Made by a program: the position numbers and the translations under genes. From JBQTKD01 sp052389435 (GTDB lineage: Bacteria; Actinomycetota; Actinomycetes; Sporichthyales; Sporichthyaceae): 64,000 bases of DNA. The notes below the pieces were generated by a model that saw only the letters and a program-made list of their open reading frames with translations, did not search any database and was not told where the DNA came from. This document shows, piece after piece, positions 60,619 to 64,000 of the stretch. How positions within the stretch are numbered: the first letter of the stretch is position 1; each line of letters opens with the position of its first letter. Location of the stretch: assembly GCA_052389435.1 (NCBI GenBank), contig JBQTIB010000024.1, positions 1 through 64,000 on the forward strand, in the 5' to 3' direction.

Positions 60619-61302
60619 TCAACCCGTTCGTTCGGCGAGCAGAGCCCCTAGCGCGTCGATCTCGCTCGATTGGGCCGCGACGATCGTCTCGGCCAGCCGG
60701 CGGACCTCGGTGGGTAGGTCCAATGCCAGTGCCGCCTGAGCCATCGCCACCCCGCCCTGGTGGTGCGGAATCATCCGGCGCAGGAACCACACCTCCGCTG
60801 CGTCGCCGGACAGACCCTCCAGTTCTTTGAGCGTGGCCGCGGCGACCATGCCCGGCATGGCGTGCCCGGAGCCGGCCGCGGCCGCCCCCGGCGTCGGATG
60901 ACCGCCGCCGACGTGGCCGTGCGCCCACGCCATCGACGGTTCGCCGCCGGTCTGAGGGAGCCCCCACAGTCGCAGCCAGCCGAACATCTGCCCGATCTGC
61001 TGCTGCTGGCCGAGCGCGATGTCGTAGGCGAGGGTGCGAATCTGCGGATCGTCGGTCCGGTCCCGGACGAGCATCGACATCTCCACTGCCTGGGCGTGGT
61101 GCTCCTGCATGTCGCGGGAGAATCCGGCGGCGGGCGAATTGTCCGCCGGCGTCGCCGGTGCGGACTCCAGTCGGGCGCCGACGAGCACTCCGAGCGCCAG
61201 CGAGCCCACCGCCAGCAGGACGGCGACGCTCGTGGCCGTTCGGCGGTGCCGGGCGGCACTCTCCGGGGGAGCGGCGACGTCGTCCAAGGCGGTCTCGTTC
61301 AT
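60619..61302 (-). CDS. DUF305 family membrane-anchored protein, copy 3
   Basis: A 227-aa protein with one helix (about 24-45) and a DUF305 domain with FSRDMQEHHAQAVEMSMLV and MIPHHQGGVAMAQAAL. The middle loop is His/Met-rich (HGHVGGGHPT, GSGHAMPGM). It is closer to copy 1 than to copy 2 (shared QQQQ-GQMFGWL block). The start overlaps the DUF3105 stop by four bases. Confidence 0.9.
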   Translation of the reverse strand: MNETALDDVAAPPESAARHRRTATSVAVLLAVGSLALGVLVGARLESAPATPADNSPAAGFSRDMQEHHAQAVEMSMLVRDRTDDPQIRTLAYDIALGQQQQIGQMFGWLRLWGLPQTGGEPSMAWAHGHVGGGHPTPGAAAAGSGHAMPGMVAAATLKELEGLSGDAAEVWFLRRMIPHHQGGVAMAQAALALDLPTEVRRLAETIVAAQSSEIDALGALLAERTG

Positions 61303-61970
61303 CTCTCGACGTCGATCCCACCGGTGCACGGTGCGCCGGGTTCGGGTGCCTGTTTGCCGATGCGGTAGGTGCGCACGAACTGCGCCAGGCGCGGGTCGGC
61401 GGGATCCTGCAGTTGCAGTTGCCGTCCCCAGGCCGAGGCGACGACCGGTGCGGGCAGATTCGGGTAGGGCGAGAGGATTCCGAAGGTGGCGGGCAGGGCG
61501 TCCTCGAGCGTCCTGATCTGCTCGGCGGGCAGGTCCGGCCGGTGGGTCAGCCACACCGCGCCGTGCTCCATCGAGTGCACGGCGTTCTCGTTGGGGACGG
61601 GCTTGCCGTACACCCCGCAGTTGAGCCAGGTCGCCGAGTGTTCCCCACCGGCCGGCGGGCTCTGCTCGTAGGTCACCGGCGTGGTCACGTGCTTCGAGAT
61701 CGCGGTGTACGTCGACACGCCGTCGATCTCGCCGTCCGCGGCCACCGGCGGTGGACCCTCGGGCCAGGCCAGCACCACCCCGCCGGCGACGGCCGCGATC
61801 ACGAGCACCGCCCCGCCGCCCGCCGCGGCCCGGCGGACTCGCTCGCGCCGCGCCTGTTCCACGCGAAGCGCCGCGACCTTGGCCTGACGACCGTCGCGAT
61901 CCTCGCCGCGAGGCGTCGCCGCCGAAGCGCTCGCGCTGTCCTTCCTCCCCGCAGCCGACCGCTTCTTCAC
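61299..61970 (-). CDS. DUF3105 family membrane-anchored protein, copy 3
   Basis: A 223-aa protein with a basic N-terminus, one helix near residues 53-75 and a DUF3105 domain: SPPAGGEHSATWLNCGVYG, ENAVHSMEHGAVWLTHRPDL, VVASAWGRQLQLQDP and EPGAPCTGG. It is closest to copy 1. GTG 61970 is preferred because GAGGAG lies five bases upstream. The dyad at 62093 heads the two-gene operon. Confidence 0.88.
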   Translation of the reverse strand: MKKRSAAGRKDSASASAATPRGEDRDGRQAKVAALRVEQARRERVRRAAAGGGAVLVIAAVAGGVVLAWPEGPPPVAADGEIDGVSTYTAISKHVTTPVTYEQSPPAGGEHSATWLNCGVYGKPVPNENAVHSMEHGAVWLTHRPDLPAEQIRTLEDALPATFGILSPYPNLPAPVVASAWGRQLQLQDPADPRLAQFVRTYRIGKQAPEPGAPCTGGIDVER

Positions 61971-62092
61971 ACCGACTCCTCGCGCTGTTCTCCTGGCCAC
62001 GAACGTCGCCCTCTCTGGCTACGGCCGATCACGCGAGGACACTCGCGTACTCGCGCGCGCGCCCGCGTTTCGGTCGTCGGCAACCCACGACC

Positions 62093-62109
62093 TACTATGC
62101 GCTATAGGC
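62093..62109. promoter_or_regulatory. BlaI-type operator, TACTAT-N5-ATAGGC
   Basis: 6+5+6 dyad with spacer GCGCT, about 120 bases before the DUF3105 copy 3 start. On the minus strand CATAGT can serve as a -10 box. Confidence 0.72.
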
Positions 62110-62267
62110 GTCTGGAGGCGGAGCGTCCCGCGCGGACACGCCGGAGAGTTTCGCGTTGCCGCGGGGTCGGACGACGAACGCCATGAGCCGGCGACGAGAC
62201 CCCCGCGAGGAGTCACGGGCTGGCGGCGATGGCCGGTCGCCGGCGAACCTGCTCTCACGTACCGTGC

Positions 62268-62284
62268 TCCTAAGTGGGATAGTA
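62268..62284. promoter_or_regulatory. BlaI-type operator, TCCTAA-N5-ATAGTA
   Basis: 6+5+6 dyad with spacer GTGGG and a second overlapping TAGTAG, 44 bases before ResA copy 3. GATAGT in the right arm can act as a -10 box. Confidence 0.68.
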
Positions 62285-62328
62285 GTAGTCGATTCCGCCG
62301 CCGCGCTGAGGGCGGCCCTGAGTACGCG

Positions 62329-62973
62329 ATGGCGCGGAGGGCGGGGGTCTCGGTGGCGCGGTGGCAACCCCTGATCGTGTGCGCCGCCGTGCTGCTGGCG
62401 GGGGGGTGTGGCAGCACGGGGGGCGCTGTCGCGTCGGGTGGCGATACCGGCTTCGTCGCGGGAAGCGGAACCGTCACGATCCTGCCCGCGACCGAACGCG
62501 GAACCCCTGTCGAGCTGAGCGGTCCGCTGCTCGGGGGCGGTCGGTTCGATCTCGCGAACACGCGTGGGCGAGTGGTCCTGGTCAACATCTGGGGATCCTG
62601 GTGCGCCCCGTGCCGCAAGGAGGCGCCGGACCTGCAACGGGCCTGGACGGACCTGCGCCCCGAGGGCGTCCAGTTCCTGGGCGTGAACACCCGCGACGAC
62701 GCCGCCGGCGCCGCGGAGGCGTTCGAGCGACGGTTCGGCATCACCTATCCGAGCGTCCGCGACCCGGACGGCGCCCTGCAGCTCGGGTTCCGGCGGACCC
62801 TGCCCCCCAAGGCGATCCCGAGCACCCTCGTGCTCGATCGCGACGGCCGGGTCGCCGCGCGCATCATCGGCGCCGGCTCGTACCGGACCTTCGTGGCGCT
62901 CGCCCGCCAGATCGGGGCCGAACCCTACCGCGGCGCCGTGCCCACGACCGGGCCGACCCGAGCGTCTCGCTGA
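62329..62973 (+). CDS. TlpA/ResA-type thioredoxin lipoprotein, copy 3
   Basis: A 214-aa lipoprotein (lipobox AGGC near residue 27). It has a thioredoxin active site GSWCAPCRKEAP, the block FLGVNTRDDAAGAAEAF and cis-Pro in PKAIPSTLVL. It is a close paralog of copy 2 at 37127, the one in the ResA-BlaI-M56 operon. Here it stands alone but a second BlaI-M56 pair lies 2 kb away, so both loci may descend from one ancestral block. Confidence 0.9.
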   Translation: MARRAGVSVARWQPLIVCAAVLLAGGCGSTGGAVASGGDTGFVAGSGTVTILPATERGTPVELSGPLLGGGRFDLANTRGRVVLVNIWGSWCAPCRKEAPDLQRAWTDLRPEGVQFLGVNTRDDAAGAAEAFERRFGITYPSVRDPDGALQLGFRRTLPPKAIPSTLVLDRDGRVAARIIGAGSYRTFVALARQIGAEPYRGAVPTTGPTRASR

Positions 62974-63048
62974 TCGGCGCGGTTGCGATGTAACCGTCCC
63001 ACTCGACTCCTGAGGCTCGCAGGAGGAAGGGTATGGCAGCAGCCTCAG

Positions 63049-63246
63049 GTGAACCCCCGCGGCCGCACCGGCGGGCAGAAACCGAAACTGGGACCCCGTC
63101 AGGTCCGGTTGGCCCGGCAGCTGTACGACGAGACCGGCCCCGACGGCAAACGCCGCCACACCGTCGCCCAGATCGCCGCCGAGTTCGGCGTCACCCGCCC
63201 CAACATCTACCGCCACCTCGACAAGACCCCGCCCCCCGGTCCTTAG
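63049..63246 (+). pseudogene. Serine recombinase (resolvase/invertase) C-terminal HTH fragment
   Basis: It encodes GRTGGQKPKLGPRQVRLA then a Hin-type HTH, HTVAQIAAEFGVTRPNIYRH, the DNA-binding end of a resolvase. The catalytic domain is missing, so this is a fragment, though a GTG at 63049 could give a 65-aa HTH peptide. It overlaps the tail of the phosphoesterase on the other strand and may mark the right end of the island. Confidence 0.65.
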
Positions 63247-64000
63247 CGGAGGATCCTGTACCGAAGAGGCTCAGACCCCGAGACGGGACTGCCAGGCCGG
63301 ATCCCGTGGTCCGCCAGGCGGCGTGCGTCGACTCCACTTGCTCCAGGGGAGGAGCGGTTCGCACCATGACGAGGGTGTCGATCTCGCGGCCCAGGTCGTT
63401 GATGGTGCGGACGGTCATCGTGGACTCCCCGCCGGGCGCCGCGGGCACGACGTCGATCACCAGCACCGCGTAGCCCCGGTATCTGGCCTGCGACCAGTCC
63501 ACGGTTTCCGGCACGTCGGCGCCGCCGGCGACCTGCAGGACGCTTTCGACTACGGTCCCGCTGTCCGGTCCACGGTGGCCTGGGTAGCGGTTCGTCTCGT
63601 CTGCCCGCCAGCGGGATCGGGGTCGGCCCGCGGAGCCGGCGCAGATGTACGTGGTGCCGTCGGTCGCCGGTCGCACGGTCGAGCCGTTCGGTGCCTGCAC
63701 CGTGCTGCGTGCGGCCCTGATCGGGTTGGTTCGCTCCCAGACGTGGTTGTGGCCCTGGACGGCGAGATCCACGGCGTACTCGTCGAACAGTGGCGCCAGG
63801 GCCGAGCGCACGCCGTCGTCCGAGCCGTGCGCGGAGCTGGTGGCGAAGGCGCAGTGGTGAAAGAACGCCACGACGAACTCCACCGTCGGGTCCGCGCGCA
63901 TCGCGGCGAGGGTCTCGCGGACCCAGGGGATCTGGGCGCCCCGGCTGTACCCGGCGTTCGTCGGAATCTCCGTGCTCAGGTCGTTGGCGTCGATGCTCAA
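63191..64000 (-). CDS. Metallophosphoesterase, partial (runs off the window)
   Basis: The visible 269 residues are the C-terminal part of a purple-acid-phosphatase-like enzyme: FVVAFFHHCAFATSSAHG and the metal motif VQGHNHVWERTNP, then a beta-rich end. The N-terminal metal motifs must lie beyond position 64000. The last 40 or so residues (SAKDRGAGSCRGGGRCWGG) lie over the recombinase fragment and look like read-through, so the native 3' end was probably replaced. Confidence 0.75.
   Translation of the reverse strand: MSIDANDLSTEIPTNAGYSRGAQIPWVRETLAAMRADPTVEFVVAFFHHCAFATSSAHGSDDGVRSALAPLFDEYAVDLAVQGHNHVWERTNPIRAARSTVQAPNGSTVRPATDGTTYICAGSAGRPRSRWRADETNRYPGHRGPDSGTVVESVLQVAGGADVPETVDWSQARYRGYAVLVIDVVPAAPGGESTMTVRTINDLGREIDTLVMVRTAPPLEQVESTHAAWRTTGSGLAVPSRGLSLFGTGSSAKDRGAGSCRGGGRCWGG

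Overview
The window is high-GC actinobacterial DNA. Actinobacterial marks are GTG/TTG starts, apparently leaderless promoters with a -10 box seven bases before the start codon, an LCP wall ligase, a DUF3516 helicase, a res-xre module and a disulfide-forming DsbA/VKOR pair. I cannot name the genus safely. Nearly every long reading frame that runs opposite a gene here is a GC-skew shadow and has been left out.

Positions 1-17.5 kb look like chromosomal backbone: tRNA-Asp and tRNA-Glu, a membrane metallophosphoesterase, a small zincin, DUF2752 and RDD membrane proteins, a DUF3516 helicase, an LCP protein, an OLD-like ATPase-TOPRIM protein followed by a triple hairpin repeat, lipoproteins (including a decaying three-copy family), a VOC protein, an acyl-CoA dehydrogenase and two alpha/beta hydrolases. 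The dehydrogenase and one hydrolase share an operator-like dyad.

At 17.5 kb a tRNA-Lys is followed at once by a tyrosine integrase and a decayed second integrase tail with a GntR-type HTH. From there to about 63 kb the window reads as a genomic island devoted to copper, mercury and extracytoplasmic thiol chemistry. It carries CopC, two CopC-CopD fusions, a multicopper oxidase, a cupredoxin, a CtaG-like protein, a CDF exporter, three DUF3105-DUF305 pairs plus a lone DUF305 lipoprotein, three TlpA/ResA thioredoxin lipoproteins and two CcdA proteins. It also carries DsbA-VKOR, rhomboid, ECF sigma, transglutaminase and L,D-transpeptidase genes, and a merR/merB set. No attR copy of the tRNA-Lys end was seen inside the window, so the right border is uncertain.

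The unifying feature is regulatory. I find about 17 copies of a 17-bp dyad, consensus TACTAC-N5-GTAGTA (arms often ATAGTA), almost all in intergenic promoter positions between 20.5 and 62.3 kb. Two BlaI/MecI repressor plus M56 metalloprotease pairs lie inside the island, and each sits behind such a dyad. The simplest model is a BlaI-type regulon in which a membrane M56 protease senses an envelope signal (copper or thiol stress is my guess), cleaves BlaI and derepresses the whole set, including several single-helix micro-proteins that each have their own dyad.

The island also shows heavy rearrangement. There are 3'-end ghosts of VKOR/rhomboid, CtaG and spermidine-synthase genes, an IS256-family relic, a truncated TIGR03118-like gene, a frameshifted RES toxin and a serine-recombinase tail at the right end.
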